Translations under genes and position numbers: made by a program
Shown here: positions 8,557-18,032 of the stretch, in pieces
Layout of the letters: every line of letters starts with the position of its first letter
How positions within the stretch are numbered: position 1 is the stretch's first letter
NCBI GenBank assembly: GCA_035638255.1
Contig: DASRAJ010000120.1
Span: 36,267-100,266, forward strand
Length of the DNA: 64,000 nt
Direction: 5' to 3'
DNA from: DASRAJ01 sp035638255
GTDB lineage: Bacteria; Bacteroidota; Bacteroidia; Chitinophagales; UBA10324
Notes under the pieces: model-generated
Seen by the model: only the letters and a program-made list of their open reading frames with translations
What the model was told of the DNA's origin: nothing
The model's database searches: none

Positions 8557-8838
8557 ATGAAAACAGATAAGAGTTTTAACAAGCAACAACATAGAAGCAG
8601 CAATTCAATGGATAACATCTTTCTTATTCACTCGAGTAATGAAATTACAAGATTGAATAAAGGGATGTCAAAGAATGATGTTCAGCACATTTTTGGTGGC
8701 ACCCTGAACCTTATTGAAGAGAAGCACGAGTCGAGCGACGATATATGGTTATGCACTTTTGGACGGCATCAGAAAAGTAAAATGTACAAGCTGCTTTTTA
8801 TAGATGATAAGCTGGAATGGGCCATTCGCCTGGGTTGA
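8557..8838 (+). CDS. Small protein with BamE/SmpA-like pattern
   Basis: 93 residues from this ATG; an in-frame ATG at 8506 would add 17. The segment 'LNKGMSKNDVQHIFGG' followed by Trp, Tyr/Phe strands and 'YKLLFIDDKLEWAI' follows the pattern of the SmpA/OmlA (BamE) fold, in which 'GMTxxEVxxxLG' precedes two strands. Unlike BamE it has no signal peptide or lipobox, so it is probably cytoplasmic. It is transcribed away from the Crp/Fnr gene, just downstream of the FNR-like box. The function is unknown and the fold call is tentative. Confidence 0.5.
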   Translation: MKTDKSFNKQQHRSSNSMDNIFLIHSSNEITRLNKGMSKNDVQHIFGGTLNLIEEKHESSDDIWLCTFGRHQKSKMYKLLFIDDKLEWAIRLG

Positions 8839-9080
8839 CCTTTTAAGGATGAAAATCAATGAATAAACCAATTGAGATACGAATCGGAGTTCAGTTTGAA
8901 GTAAAGAAAATACGCCCATTAGTTTAACGAAAAACCATTCCGGCACCGAAGTCATTTGCATGCTCCAGATGCCGGAACGATGAGAGGTCCGATCCTTTCA
9001 TGGGCACTTTTCAAAGCAGGGTACGGGTTGCTCTAAAAAAAAACTTTCAGCCGTGCATGGAAGCTCAAAAAAATAATCCA

Positions 9081-9353
9081 ATGAAAAAATTAATCGTTCC
9101 AATGATGCTGACAGGATTGTCCATTCTTTCTTCTTGTGGTCCTAATAAACAACAACAGGAAGCAAATGAAAAAATGAGACAGGATTCAATTCGTGTCGCC
9201 GACTCCATCGCCAACGTCCGGCAAATGGCTGCTGATAAGGCAAAACAAATGGCAGACTCTCTGGCAGCCGTTCATTTGAAGATGGACTCCATTGCACGGG
9301 CTGATTCTTTAGTTAACGCGAAAACCACTAAGAAGCCGGCCAAAATGAAATAG
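9081..9353 (+). CDS. Small lipoprotein with charged helix
   Basis: 90 residues from the ATG at 9081, chosen because it gives a proper lipoprotein signal (MKKLIVPMMLTGLSILSSC, Cys19). An upstream in-frame ATG at 9000 only adds non-signal residues. The mature part is one Ala/Asp/Ser/Met-rich helix with repeated 'DSI' and 'ADSL' steps, probably a coiled coil, and ends in Lys-Pro-Lys. Such proteins can bridge the outer membrane and peptidoglycan, but no family is recognised. Confidence 0.65.
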   Translation: MKKLIVPMMLTGLSILSSCGPNKQQQEANEKMRQDSIRVADSIANVRQMAADKAKQMADSLAAVHLKMDSIARADSLVNAKTTKKPAKMK

Positions 9354-9480
9354 CAAGTCATACCTCAGCGCATAGTTGGCGAACATCATTATTGCAACTT
9401 GAAAATTTTTCCTGTTGCCGTATTTTCTACTGCGTTTCCAAAAACTGAAAGCTCATTAAACTCTCCGGTTTCGCAAACAA

Positions 9481-9687
9481 ATGAATGCTAAAGGAAACAT
9501 CATAGAGCAAGCAGTAAGCAAATTGAAGAAGTTCGGATTTCTCCATGTGAATGCTGATAATATCATGCGAGATGAAGTGTACAGGTACTATTTTGAAAAA
9601 ATACTCAGAGAGGAAGCCTGGAAAAATACCGAACGTGATGCAGTAATAGATGAACTGTTAAGAGAGATAAAGAGTGACAGGATGTGA
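9481..9687 (+). CDS. Small hypothetical helical protein
   Basis: 68 residues, strongly charged and predicted helical ('DEVYRYYFEKILREEAWKNTERDAVIDELLREIK'-like composition). There is no signal peptide, membrane segment or known motif. It sits alone between the small lipoprotein and a repeat. Codon use resembles its neighbours, which favours a real gene, but the function is unknown. Confidence 0.5.
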   Translation: MNAKGNIIEQAVSKLKKFGFLHVNADNIMRDEVYRYYFEKILREEAWKNTERDAVIDELLREIKSDRM

Positions 9688-9759
9688 GGCGTTCAAAAAA
9701 ATAAATTTAATTCTGACAAATTCTCTTGGAGGCTGTTTGGAAATCACAGAAAGAATTTA

Positions 9760-9870
9760 CTTGTGCGCGACTGTCAGCGTGAGCGGAGTAGAAGGGCATG
9801 CGGGATGGGCTCTCTCATAATGCTTTCCCGCAGTACTGCGGGACTCATCATGACAACCCAGTTGATACAA
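9760..9870. repeat. Intergenic palindromic repeat
   Basis: Contains the perfect 18-base palindrome TCCCGCAGTACTGCGGGA at 9826-9843, flanked by 'CTGTCAGCGTGAGCGGAGT' and 'CATCATGACAACC'. CCCGCAGTACT recurs at about 31816 inside another palindromic repeat, so this is a dispersed family. Confidence 0.5.
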
Positions 9871-9945
9871 TTCCAAACAGTTTCTTAGTTCAGGCGTGAG
9901 AAAAAATATGAGTATTGCAATCAAAATGTTCAAAAGATATACAGT

Positions 9946-10344
9946 ATGGATCTAAGAGTAAAGAAAGGAAGTAAGTTATTTAGCATCGTGCATCTAAAAT
10001 GTCCCCACTGTCAACAGGGTAATCTTTTTTCTGTTTCAAAGGCATACAATCTCAAAAGAATGCTCGACATGCCCGCCCGATGCCCTGTTTGCAATCAGGA
10101 TTTTAAAATTGAACCCGGGTTCTACTCAGGCGCATTGTGGGTAAGCTATCCGATAGTGGTGATAGTCACCCTTCCATTAGCACTTACACTTCTTTTTCGC
10201 TATCACTTTTCAATACTGCCAGCCCTGCTTGTTCCTTTCGCAATATTATTTGCCTTGCAGCCATTGATCATGCGATACAGCAGAGCGATCTGGATTAATG
10301 TTGTTGTTAGTTATGATCCGGAAACAAAAACTGATGATGAGTAA
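9946..10344 (+). CDS. DUF983 family membrane protein
   Basis: 132 residues. The N-terminus carries two CxxC zinc-ribbon-type pairs ('LKCPHCQQGNLF' and 'ARCPVCNQDF', about residues 19-50), followed by two membrane helices (about 65-110). This is the DUF983 layout. The function is unknown; some DUF983 genes lie near respiratory genes. It precedes the hyf-like operon by 90 bp on the same strand and may or may not share a transcript with it. Confidence 0.8.
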   Translation: MDLRVKKGSKLFSIVHLKCPHCQQGNLFSVSKAYNLKRMLDMPARCPVCNQDFKIEPGFYSGALWVSYPIVVIVTLPLALTLLFRYHFSILPALLVPFAILFALQPLIMRYSRAIWINVVVSYDPETKTDDE

Positions 10345-10433
10345 AAAAGAATTTTGCGTCTTCGTTTTGACGTTCACGAGCAGCAGCAATTTTCCTCAAA
10401 GCATTGCAATGACAATGAACAGATCCGTTTGAA

Positions 10434-12464
10434 ATGAGCAATGAGTTTCTGACTTCGCCTTCATCGACCATCATCTTCGGAGGCATTGCTATCCTTTTCA
10501 TTACCATCATTTCCATTCTTCTTCTTGCAACAGTACAAGTGACCTGGAAAGGAAAAATTGCATTCCTCTCTGTATTGGTCAACGCCGTTCTGAGTTCATG
10601 GATTGCAATTCCCGCATTAATAGGCCTGCCCGTTGAGCAAATTTTTTATGGTGGTTATGTGTTCGGTCAAGTACCCATACGAGTGGATGCGCTTTCCGCC
10701 TGGTTCATTCTCATCGTCAATTTCACCTGTGTAACTGGTGTGCTGTATGGAATCGGATATATGAAACCATACGCTGACCAGAAGAGAAATATCTCGTTCC
10801 ACTGGATATTGTTTGTTCTGTTTCATCTTTCCATGCTTTCAGTCTGTGTGATTCAAAACGGATTGGCATTTTTGATTGCATGGGAAATCATGTCCATCTC
10901 ATCCCTGCTCCTGGTAATTTTTGAGCACTACCGTCATGAAATTTTGAAGGCATGCATGAACTACATGGTGCAAATGCACATCGGTGTTGCCTTCCTGAGT
11001 GTGGCATTTATCTGGGTTTATTTTTCGGAAGGCTCATTTGATTTTTCTGCTGCCGGAAATTTCTTCAACAGCAATCGCAATGTATGGTTGTTCCTATTGT
11101 TCTTTGCAGGCTTCGGAATTAAGGCAGGATTCATTCCACTGCATTCGTGGCTTCCTCATGCTCATCCTGCCGCGCCTTCACATGTGTCAGGAGTCATGTC
11201 AGGAGTGATTGTGAAGATGGGCATCTATGGAATCATCCGAATCGCATTGATGCTGAAAAATGATTTATTGCTCATTGGTGAATGGCTCCTGATTTTATCT
11301 ATCGTTACCGGCATCTACGGAATACTGAATGCAGCCGTGCACAGAGATTTTAAGAAGATGCTTGCCTATTGCACAATTGAAAATGTTGGAATCATCGGAG
11401 CAGGAATTGGTCTCGCCATCATTGGGATGGGAATGAATAATTCTTTCCTCCTTGTTATTGGATTGAGCGCAGCATTACTTCATACACTCAATCATTCTCT
11501 TTTTAAATCGCTGTTGTTTTTTTCTGCAGGTTCAGTTTATCAGCAAACACATACGCGTGATATGGAAAAGCTCGGTGGTCTTGTGCACAAGATGCCGCAA
11601 ACGGCTTCGCTGTTTCTTATTGGTTCGCTTGCTATCGGCGGCTTACCGCCCTTGAATGGTTTTGTCTCTGAATTTATTCTTTACTCCGGCTTTCTTCATG
11701 GAATAAAAACAATGGACCTGCTTCATTCCACTCTGATGATTCTTTCAATCGCCGGGCTTGCCATCATTGGCGGGCTCTCGATGCTCACGTTCACAAAAAG
11801 TTTCGGGACCATTTTTCTTGGCATCCCGCGTAAGCAACTTCATGAAGACCCGAAGGAAGCTTCTTTAGTGATGCGAATCCCGCAGTTCATCATTGTGGCA
11901 GTGATGCTTTCAATCGGAATTTTTCCTCAACTCTATTTTTCCGCAGTATTAAATCTGATCACGGCAGTGGTTCCTTCTGTACAGGCACCTGACATCACTT
12001 CATTTCAACCAACCATCATTCTCATGGCGGCAATAGGCAAATACTCTTTCATGTTTTTGTGTTTGCTGACCCTGGTTTTTTTAATTCGCAAAGTTCTTGT
12101 GGGTAATCGTGCCATGATCATAGATGCAACATGGGGTTGTGGCTACGTTGCGCCAAACAACAAAATGCAGTACACCGGGAAATCTTATTCGAAGACACTC
12201 GGCAAACTGCTTGGATTTATTACGACGGAAAAGAAAAAATACACCGAGCTGAAAGCAGAAGAAATTTTCCCGGAGAAAAGAACACACTCCTCGCACTACA
12301 TTGATTTTTTTGAAGACAACATTTTCGACAAGTTCATCAACCGTCTGATTCACGCCATGGGATTCTTCCGTTTCATTCAGAACGGCAGGATTGAAATGTA
12401 TGTGCTCTATGGCGTGTTTTTCATCGTGCTGATTTTTCTTGGAAGCTTATTCGGTTTTCTATGA
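10434..12464 (+). CDS. hyfB: Antiporter-like subunit of Ehr complex (HyfB-like, first copy)
   Basis: 676 residues with about 16 membrane helices, the length of HyfB/NuoL-type Mrp-antiporter subunits. The central proton-channel signature is intact: 'GIKAGFIPLHSWLPHAHP' with its membrane Lys, followed by 'SGVIVKMGIYGI' with a second Lys and 'HRDFKKMLAYCTIENVG'. A C-terminal amphipathic segment and last helix follow. It should pump H+ or Na+ when coupled to redox chemistry in the peripheral arm. Its stop overlaps the start of the next gene by 4 bp, indicating translational coupling. It opens a seven-subunit operon and is a close paralogue of the next gene. Confidence 0.9.
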   Translation: MSNEFLTSPSSTIIFGGIAILFITIISILLLATVQVTWKGKIAFLSVLVNAVLSSWIAIPALIGLPVEQIFYGGYVFGQVPIRVDALSAWFILIVNFTCVTGVLYGIGYMKPYADQKRNISFHWILFVLFHLSMLSVCVIQNGLAFLIAWEIMSISSLLLVIFEHYRHEILKACMNYMVQMHIGVAFLSVAFIWVYFSEGSFDFSAAGNFFNSNRNVWLFLLFFAGFGIKAGFIPLHSWLPHAHPAAPSHVSGVMSGVIVKMGIYGIIRIALMLKNDLLLIGEWLLILSIVTGIYGILNAAVHRDFKKMLAYCTIENVGIIGAGIGLAIIGMGMNNSFLLVIGLSAALLHTLNHSLFKSLLFFSAGSVYQQTHTRDMEKLGGLVHKMPQTASLFLIGSLAIGGLPPLNGFVSEFILYSGFLHGIKTMDLLHSTLMILSIAGLAIIGGLSMLTFTKSFGTIFLGIPRKQLHEDPKEASLVMRIPQFIIVAVMLSIGIFPQLYFSAVLNLITAVVPSVQAPDITSFQPTIILMAAIGKYSFMFLCLLTLVFLIRKVLVGNRAMIIDATWGCGYVAPNNKMQYTGKSYSKTLGKLLGFITTEKKKYTELKAEEIFPEKRTHSSHYIDFFEDNIFDKFINRLIHAMGFFRFIQNGRIEMYVLYGVFFIVLIFLGSLFGFL

Positions 12465-14494
12465 TGTTGGCAATTGCATACCTGATCATTACAGCAACAG
12501 CGATCCTGCTGATACCATTCTTCAGCGTAAAATGGAAAGGGATCATAACGGTATCGGCTGTAATTGTGAATGCATTGCTTGCTTCATTGATTGCCATAAA
12601 TGTTTTGAGAGGTGAAAACTTTAACCTGACTTTTTACGGCACGCTCATGACCGGAGAAATTCCAGTGAGAATTGATGCGCTCTCCGGCTGGTTTATCCTG
12701 CTCATAAATTTTACACTCATCACCGGCGCGATTTATGGCTTGCAATACATGAAGCAGCATCGCGAACAAACATCCAACATCACCATTCATTGCATCGCTT
12801 ACCTGCTTGCACAAAGCATGCTTACCATAGTTTGTGCTGTGCAGAATGCGATTGTGTTTTTGTTCGCATGGGAAATTATGGCGCTGTCGGTGGCGGTCCT
12901 CGTTTTGTTTGAACACTACAAACCGGATACGATCAAGGCAGGCATCAATTACATCATTCAATCGCACCTGTGCATTGTATTCTTGTCGCTCGGTTTTATT
13001 TGGGTTGCATCGCACACGAACTCTTATGACTTTAATTCCATCAGCGCATTCACCTCCACTGACCCCACGCTTACCGGCGTGGCTTTATTTCTTTGCTTCT
13101 TCATCGGGTTCGCTTTCAAGGCTGGCTTTGTTCCGTTTCATACGTGGCTTCCGTATGCACATCCTGCTGCGCCCTCGCATGTCTCAGGTGTGATGTCAGG
13201 AGTCGTGATTAAGATCGGCATCTATGGAATTCTGCGAATGATCCTGCTAATCAAAACCGATTACACGTTGCTGGGTTTTATCATCCTCTTCATTTCAATT
13301 GCTTCAGGTGTTTACGGAGTGATGCTTGCCATTGTGCAACACAATCTGAAAAAGCTACTCGCCTATCACAGCATCGAGAACATCGGAATCATCGGCATCG
13401 GAACAGGATTGGGAACCATCGGAATCGGAACGAATAATCTGTTACTCGCCACGCTGGGATTCGCCGGAGGAATGCTGCATGTGCTGAATCACTCGCTCTT
13501 CAAGTCGCTTTTGTTTTATGGCGCCGGAAATGTTTACCAGGCAACTCACACGATGAACATTGAACACCTTGGAGGAATTGTGAAGAAGATGCCGCACACT
13601 TCCGTTTTGTTTCTTGTTGGCGCTCTTGCCATCTGCGGACTTCCACCCTTCAACGGTTTTGTTTCCGAGTTCCTGATCTACTCAGGTTTGTTCAACGGAC
13701 TCAAAAGTGGCAACGTGGTTTCGATGTTGTCTCTTCTGTTTTCCATTTTCGGGCTGGTGATTATCGGCGGTCTCGCCATGTTGTGTTTCACCAAAGCATT
13801 CGGCGCCGTCTTCCTCGGAAATTCTCGTCACCATTTTCCTCATCTTCCAACTGAAGGCAATACAGGAAAACTTATTCCGATGTACATGGTGATGGGATTG
13901 GTTCTCGCGATTGGATTGTGTCCGGATTTTTTTCTTGGAATGCTTCATGAGCCAGTGAAATTATTCACGGATAAATTATCCTCTTCACCACAAGCAACTG
14001 ACACGATTTCGAATTCGGGACACACGATGATGTACGTCGGCTGGTGTTCAACAGGATTGATGGCTTTGACCGGCATCATCTTTTTTATTCGTAAAAAAAT
14101 CACAGCGCAAAAACCTGTCGCGGTTTCCTCAACGTGGGGCTGCGGATACGTCGGGGATACAGCTAAGATGCAGTACACCGCCGGTTCATTCGTTCGCACC
14201 TATCGCAAACTTGCGGAGCCGCTGCTTTTGATTCACAAAAAGAAAAAAGAAGTAATCGGAATTTTTCCTAAAGGCGGATGGCGCGAAACACATCCGTATG
14301 ATTTAGTCGAAGAGTGGCTGATTGATTTTCCGCTGAAGCAAATAAAATTCTTAGCGGGGAAATTCAGGTTTCTGCAAAACGGGATGATTCAAATGTACAC
14401 GCTGTACGGCGTGGTCTTTATCATACTCGTATTGGGGTTGCCGGTGTTGTACAGTGCCATAAAATCGCTCATCGAATTCTTAAACCAATTGTAA
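12461..14494 (+). CDS. hyfB: Antiporter-like subunit of Ehr complex (HyfB-like, second copy)
   Basis: 677 residues, collinear with the preceding subunit along its full length and clearly a tandem duplicate that has diverged. It keeps the same Lys-bearing motifs ('FAFKAGFVPFHTWLPYAHP', 'VVIKIGIYGI') and the 'CGLPPFNGFVSEFLIY' segment. Both copies end with the same style of tail ('FRFLQNGMIQMYTLYG'). Standard hydrogenase-4 has one HyfB, one HyfD and one HyfF; here the second HyfB-like protein probably takes the HyfD position. It starts inside the stop region of the first copy and ends 3 bp before hyfC. Confidence 0.9.
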   Translation: MMLAIAYLIITATAILLIPFFSVKWKGIITVSAVIVNALLASLIAINVLRGENFNLTFYGTLMTGEIPVRIDALSGWFILLINFTLITGAIYGLQYMKQHREQTSNITIHCIAYLLAQSMLTIVCAVQNAIVFLFAWEIMALSVAVLVLFEHYKPDTIKAGINYIIQSHLCIVFLSLGFIWVASHTNSYDFNSISAFTSTDPTLTGVALFLCFFIGFAFKAGFVPFHTWLPYAHPAAPSHVSGVMSGVVIKIGIYGILRMILLIKTDYTLLGFIILFISIASGVYGVMLAIVQHNLKKLLAYHSIENIGIIGIGTGLGTIGIGTNNLLLATLGFAGGMLHVLNHSLFKSLLFYGAGNVYQATHTMNIEHLGGIVKKMPHTSVLFLVGALAICGLPPFNGFVSEFLIYSGLFNGLKSGNVVSMLSLLFSIFGLVIIGGLAMLCFTKAFGAVFLGNSRHHFPHLPTEGNTGKLIPMYMVMGLVLAIGLCPDFFLGMLHEPVKLFTDKLSSSPQATDTISNSGHTMMYVGWCSTGLMALTGIIFFIRKKITAQKPVAVSSTWGCGYVGDTAKMQYTAGSFVRTYRKLAEPLLLIHKKKKEVIGIFPKGGWRETHPYDLVEEWLIDFPLKQIKFLAGKFRFLQNGMIQMYTLYGVVFIILVLGLPVLYSAIKSLIEFLNQL

Positions 14495-14497
14495 GCA

Positions 14498-15403
14498 ATG
14501 ATCAGTTTCATTCTCATCATCCTCGCAAGCACGTTCTTCACTGGAATCATTATCCGGACGAAAAGCATCATGTCGGGAAGAAAAGGACCGGGAATATTTC
14601 AGCCGGTGAGAGACGTGATCCGTTTGTGGAAGAAGGGCGCGGTGTACAGCAAGACTACGAGTTACATTTTCCAGATTGCTCCGAGCATTTATTTCGCTTC
14701 AGTGCTCATGGCAATGATGGTGGTGCCGTTCGGACAGCACAAAGGCATCATTTCTTTCGACGGTGATTTTATTTTTTTCGCCTACGTGCTGGCGCTCGGA
14801 AAATTTTTTAGCATCATCTCCGCGCTCGATACCGGAAGCAGTTTCGAAGGTATGGGCGCCAGTCGCGAAGCACTTTACTCGATGTTTGCCGAGCCCGCCT
14901 TCTTCATGCTCATGGGTTCATTTGCGCTGCTAACAGGACACACTTCTTTTCAGGGCATCTTCACCTCAATGCATTTCGAGAGTTACATTTCATACATAGC
15001 CGGCGCCATGGCAACTTTTGTTTTGATGGCGATCGCCATGATTGAGAATAGCCGTATGCCTATTGATGATCCGAAAACACATCTTGAACTTACCATGATT
15101 CATGAGGTGATGATTCTCGATAACAGCGGCTTTGACCTGGGACTGATTCTGTACACGACTAATTTGAAGTTCGCCATGTACGGCGCGCTGATCGCGAACT
15201 TCTTCATTGACAGCTTGCAGTTGTACATCACCATTCCCATATTCTTTGCTGTTCAGATTCTCTTTGCCATTGCTGCCGGGCTTTTAGAATCATTCACGGC
15301 AAGATTCAGAATGGCCCATAATGCTCAATACATTTTTGCTCTGTCATCGGTATCGCTCCTGATATTTTTTGGTGTGTTGCTGATGTTGGGGAGATTTATT
15401 TGA
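14498..15403 (+). CDS. hyfC: Membrane linker subunit of Ehr complex (HyfC/NuoH-like)
   Basis: 301 residues with eight membrane helices, as in HyfC/NuoH, the subunit that joins the peripheral redox arm to the pumps. Conserved loop motifs are present: 'RKGPGIFQPVRDVIRLWKK' near the N-terminus, 'GMGASREA' (about 127) and 'ENSRMPIDDPKTHLELTMIHE' (about 187), with acidic residues that take part in quinone or proton coupling in NuoH. The TGA stop is followed immediately by an unrelated small ORF, not by another hyf gene. Confidence 0.92.
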   Translation: MISFILIILASTFFTGIIIRTKSIMSGRKGPGIFQPVRDVIRLWKKGAVYSKTTSYIFQIAPSIYFASVLMAMMVVPFGQHKGIISFDGDFIFFAYVLALGKFFSIISALDTGSSFEGMGASREALYSMFAEPAFFMLMGSFALLTGHTSFQGIFTSMHFESYISYIAGAMATFVLMAIAMIENSRMPIDDPKTHLELTMIHEVMILDNSGFDLGLILYTTNLKFAMYGALIANFFIDSLQLYITIPIFFAVQILFAIAAGLLESFTARFRMAHNAQYIFALSSVSLLIFFGVLLMLGRFI

Positions 15404-15420
15404 AGAAAATCAGCACCTAC

Positions 15421-15792
15421 ATGAGTATGAAGAACAAAAATAAAATCTTGACAATTATTGTAGGGGCAATTATCGTTGCACTTATCTACAGAAACTTGCC
15501 AGCGCTTTTAAACTTTAAAGACAATGGCGCAAAAGATTACATCTCATTTTATAAACAACAATTTAAAGGCAAAATAACAGCAGTGGACGCAGGAAGAGGC
15601 ATCAAAATTAAATTAGACAACTATGGCTCCTATATCTTATTACCAGGTTATAGTTGCATCGACTGCAAAGAACAATTCACATTTGACACAGGGAGGAACA
15701 TCGGCGACTCCTTAATTAAAAATTCTCAATCCGATACATTCTTAATTAAGCAACTTGACAACAAAATAATGAAGTTCAAAATAGTAAGATGA
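15421..15792 (+). CDS. Unrelated single-helix protein inserted in the hyf operon
   Basis: 123 residues from the ATG at 15421; a TTG at 15400 would overlap the hyfC stop, and an ATG at 15427 is equally possible. One N-terminal membrane helix (about 8-24) is followed by a soluble domain with 'FKGKITAVDAGRGIKIKLDNYGSYILL' character and a CxxC pair ('YSCIDCKEQ'). It is not a hydrogenase-4 subunit (not HyfD). It is markedly richer in A+T and in AAA/AAT codons than the genes on both sides, which suggests later insertion between hyfC and hyfE. Function unknown. Confidence 0.6.
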   Translation: MSMKNKNKILTIIVGAIIVALIYRNLPALLNFKDNGAKDYISFYKQQFKGKITAVDAGRGIKIKLDNYGSYILLPGYSCIDCKEQFTFDTGRNIGDSLIKNSQSDTFLIKQLDNKIMKFKIVR

Positions 15793-15826
15793 CAAAAAGT
15801 ATTCTCATTGCAAATCATTTTTCATC

Positions 15827-16456
15827 ATGACCAACGTCCTGCTCATCATCTTCACCATCTCGCTGCTGTACCTCGGCATCGCAAACCGGCTGCTTACTTA
15901 CAGTCGCATCTTTGCTTTCCAGGGATTGCTGTTATTCGGTGTCAGCTTTCTTGAACTGACTCAGATTACCACCGTGAATCTGATTTTCATTCTGCTCGAA
16001 ACCATCGTTTTCAAAACCATTGCTGTACCCTACTTCATGAATTATGTAATCAGGAAAAACAAAATCACCCGGGACTCAGAGCCCTACCTGCCCAGTTTTA
16101 TTTCTCTCATCATCGTTACCTCGATCATCATCGTTACATTTCTTTTATCGAATGCGATTGCTTCTTCGCAAATCAGCAAGATCTATTTCGTAGTGGCGCT
16201 ATCGGCACTGTTCACCGGGCTTTACATTGTAATTACGAGAAGAAAAATTATCACACACGTAATGGGCTTTCTTATTATTGAGAATGGCGTGTTCATTTTA
16301 TCTCTCGCAGTAGGAAATCAAATGCCGATGCTGCTCAATACGGGAATCCTGCTTGACTTCTTTCTGAGTTTCCTGGTGCTGGGAATTTTTGTGAATAAAA
16401 TTAAAGACGTGTTCAAAGAACCGGATATGCAAACACTCAGTCAACTGAGAGATTAA
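15827..16456 (+). CDS. hyfE: HyfE/NuoK-like membrane subunit of Ehr complex
   Basis: 209 residues with six or seven membrane helices. The C-terminal half has the NuoK-like pattern 'VMGFLIIENGVFILSLAV', with the membrane Glu (in IEN) that belongs to the proton pathway, and ends in a charged tail. HyfE is NuoK-like with an extended N-terminus, which agrees with the length. It is separated from hyfC by the inserted ORF and from hyfF by a 135 bp repeat, so the operon has been loosened here. Confidence 0.85.
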   Translation: MTNVLLIIFTISLLYLGIANRLLTYSRIFAFQGLLLFGVSFLELTQITTVNLIFILLETIVFKTIAVPYFMNYVIRKNKITRDSEPYLPSFISLIIVTSIIIVTFLLSNAIASSQISKIYFVVALSALFTGLYIVITRRKIITHVMGFLIIENGVFILSLAVGNQMPMLLNTGILLDFFLSFLVLGIFVNKIKDVFKEPDMQTLSQLRD

Positions 16457-16591
16457 ATTTTAACAGGATGACACCGATATTCGAAAAAATAAAATGCGAT
16501 TACACCGATGAAAAAGGACAAAGTAATCTTTGTAATCTTTTAGTAACCGGTGTAATCTTTCTTTAAAATCTGTGTAATCTCAATAAAAAAA
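16457..16591. repeat. Intergenic 'GTGTAATC' repeat inside the hyf operon
   Basis: 135 bp between hyfE and hyfF containing GATTACACCG and several TAATCTTT/GTGTAATCT units, the same motif family as 6225-6349. No gene or clear terminator is visible. It is an insertion of intergenic repeat DNA into an otherwise tight operon. Confidence 0.4.
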
Positions 16592-18031
16592 ATGCCGTTA
16601 TACTATTTCATCGTTGCAGTTGCACTGATCGGTGGTTTGTTCTTTTTACGAAACAAAACATTGCAGCGAATTCTGTTGATTCTCTTCAATCTTTTGCAGT
16701 GGGGATTTACTGTTTACGAATGTTTTCATTTCAATGAAGTGCAGTTGGGCTATTTCACTGTGGATGGAGTGGCTTTGATTATGCTCATCGTATTGAGTAT
16801 TCTTTCAACCACATCTTCCTATCACAGCGTTGACTTCCTCGAACATCATCATAAAAACCACACTACTCCGCAACGGGCAAAGTCGATTTACTTGTCAGCA
16901 TTCTGTCTTTTGATTTTGGCACAAACAGGTGCGTTCTTGTCGAGCCACATTGCAGGCACGTGGATTTTTGTTGAGCTCACCACGTTTGCCGCTTCCGTAC
17001 TGATTTATCATGACCGCACAGAATACGCCATTGAAGCCGCATGGAAATATCTCTTTGTTTGCTCGATTGCCATCACGTTTGCGTTCATCGGAATTCTTTT
17101 CCTCAGCATCTCCGCACAGGAGGCAGGTACCACTGATCTTTCTTATCAATCCCTTATTCAACTTGCAACCAGCTTCAATCCATTCTGGCTGAAGCTCGCT
17201 TTCCTTTTTATTCTGGTGGGTTACAGTGCCAAGATGGGATTGTTTCCTATGCACACGGTTTGTATTGATGCGCATACTGTTGCGCCACCGCCCATCAGCG
17301 CCTTTATTTCAACCACGCTCATGAATGTGGGATTCACCGCCATCTTTCGCAGCTATACCATCGTTGCTTCGACCTCAATTCTCCCGTGGGCAAACAACAT
17401 TCTGCTTATTGCCGGCGCATTGTCAGTGTTCGTAGCAGCGGTTTATTTGCTCAGGGTAAATCACTTCAAGAGAATGTCTGCTTATTCGAGTTTGGAAAAC
17501 ATGGGAATTGTTGCCGTTGGTCTCGGGGCAGGTGGCATCGGTTATTATGCCGTGATTCTTCATTTGATATTTCACTCGTTCACGAAAGCAAGCATCTTCT
17601 ACCAAATACAACAGGTGTATCGTGTTTACCAGAGCTACCTCATCAGAAATACCGGCGGCTATTTCAAAATTTATACAGCAGGAGCAATGGTGATGTTGCT
17701 TTCATTCATTTGCATCACTGCCATGCCGCCATCGGGAATGTTCGTCAGTGAGTTTATGATTTTCAGAGCGCTGTTTGCGAAGCACTACATCGGTTTGCTG
17801 ATTTTGATTTTGTTTCTTCTCACGCTGGCGATGTGGGCTTTGAGCAGAAATTTCTTCCGGCTGATCTATGCACCTCCGGTTGGTTTCGATTTCGCTCACG
17901 CAGAAAACATCAGCATGAAGGAATCCGTCTCACAATTCATCCTGCTGGGATTGGTGATCTATCTCGGCTTTAATCCTCCGCAGCAGATGGTGGACTTAAT
18001 TAATGAAGCAATAAAAAATTTACCGCATTGA
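16592..18031 (+). CDS. hyfF: Antiporter-like subunit of Ehr complex (HyfF-like)
   Basis: 479 residues with about 14 membrane helices, the HyfF/NuoN-type length. Key segments are 'YSAKMGLFPMHTVCIDAHTVAPPPISAF' with the membrane Lys and 'YLLRVNHFKRMSAYSSLENMGIV'. It is the third antiporter-like subunit of the complex and has its own sequence type, distinct from the two HyfB-like copies. Its stop lies 1 bp before the hyfG start. Confidence 0.9.
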   Translation: MPLYYFIVAVALIGGLFFLRNKTLQRILLILFNLLQWGFTVYECFHFNEVQLGYFTVDGVALIMLIVLSILSTTSSYHSVDFLEHHHKNHTTPQRAKSIYLSAFCLLILAQTGAFLSSHIAGTWIFVELTTFAASVLIYHDRTEYAIEAAWKYLFVCSIAITFAFIGILFLSISAQEAGTTDLSYQSLIQLATSFNPFWLKLAFLFILVGYSAKMGLFPMHTVCIDAHTVAPPPISAFISTTLMNVGFTAIFRSYTIVASTSILPWANNILLIAGALSVFVAAVYLLRVNHFKRMSAYSSLENMGIVAVGLGAGGIGYYAVILHLIFHSFTKASIFYQIQQVYRVYQSYLIRNTGGYFKIYTAGAMVMLLSFICITAMPPSGMFVSEFMIFRALFAKHYIGLLILILFLLTLAMWALSRNFFRLIYAPPVGFDFAHAENISMKESVSQFILLGLVIYLGFNPPQQMVDLINEAIKNLPH

Positions 18032-18032
18032 A

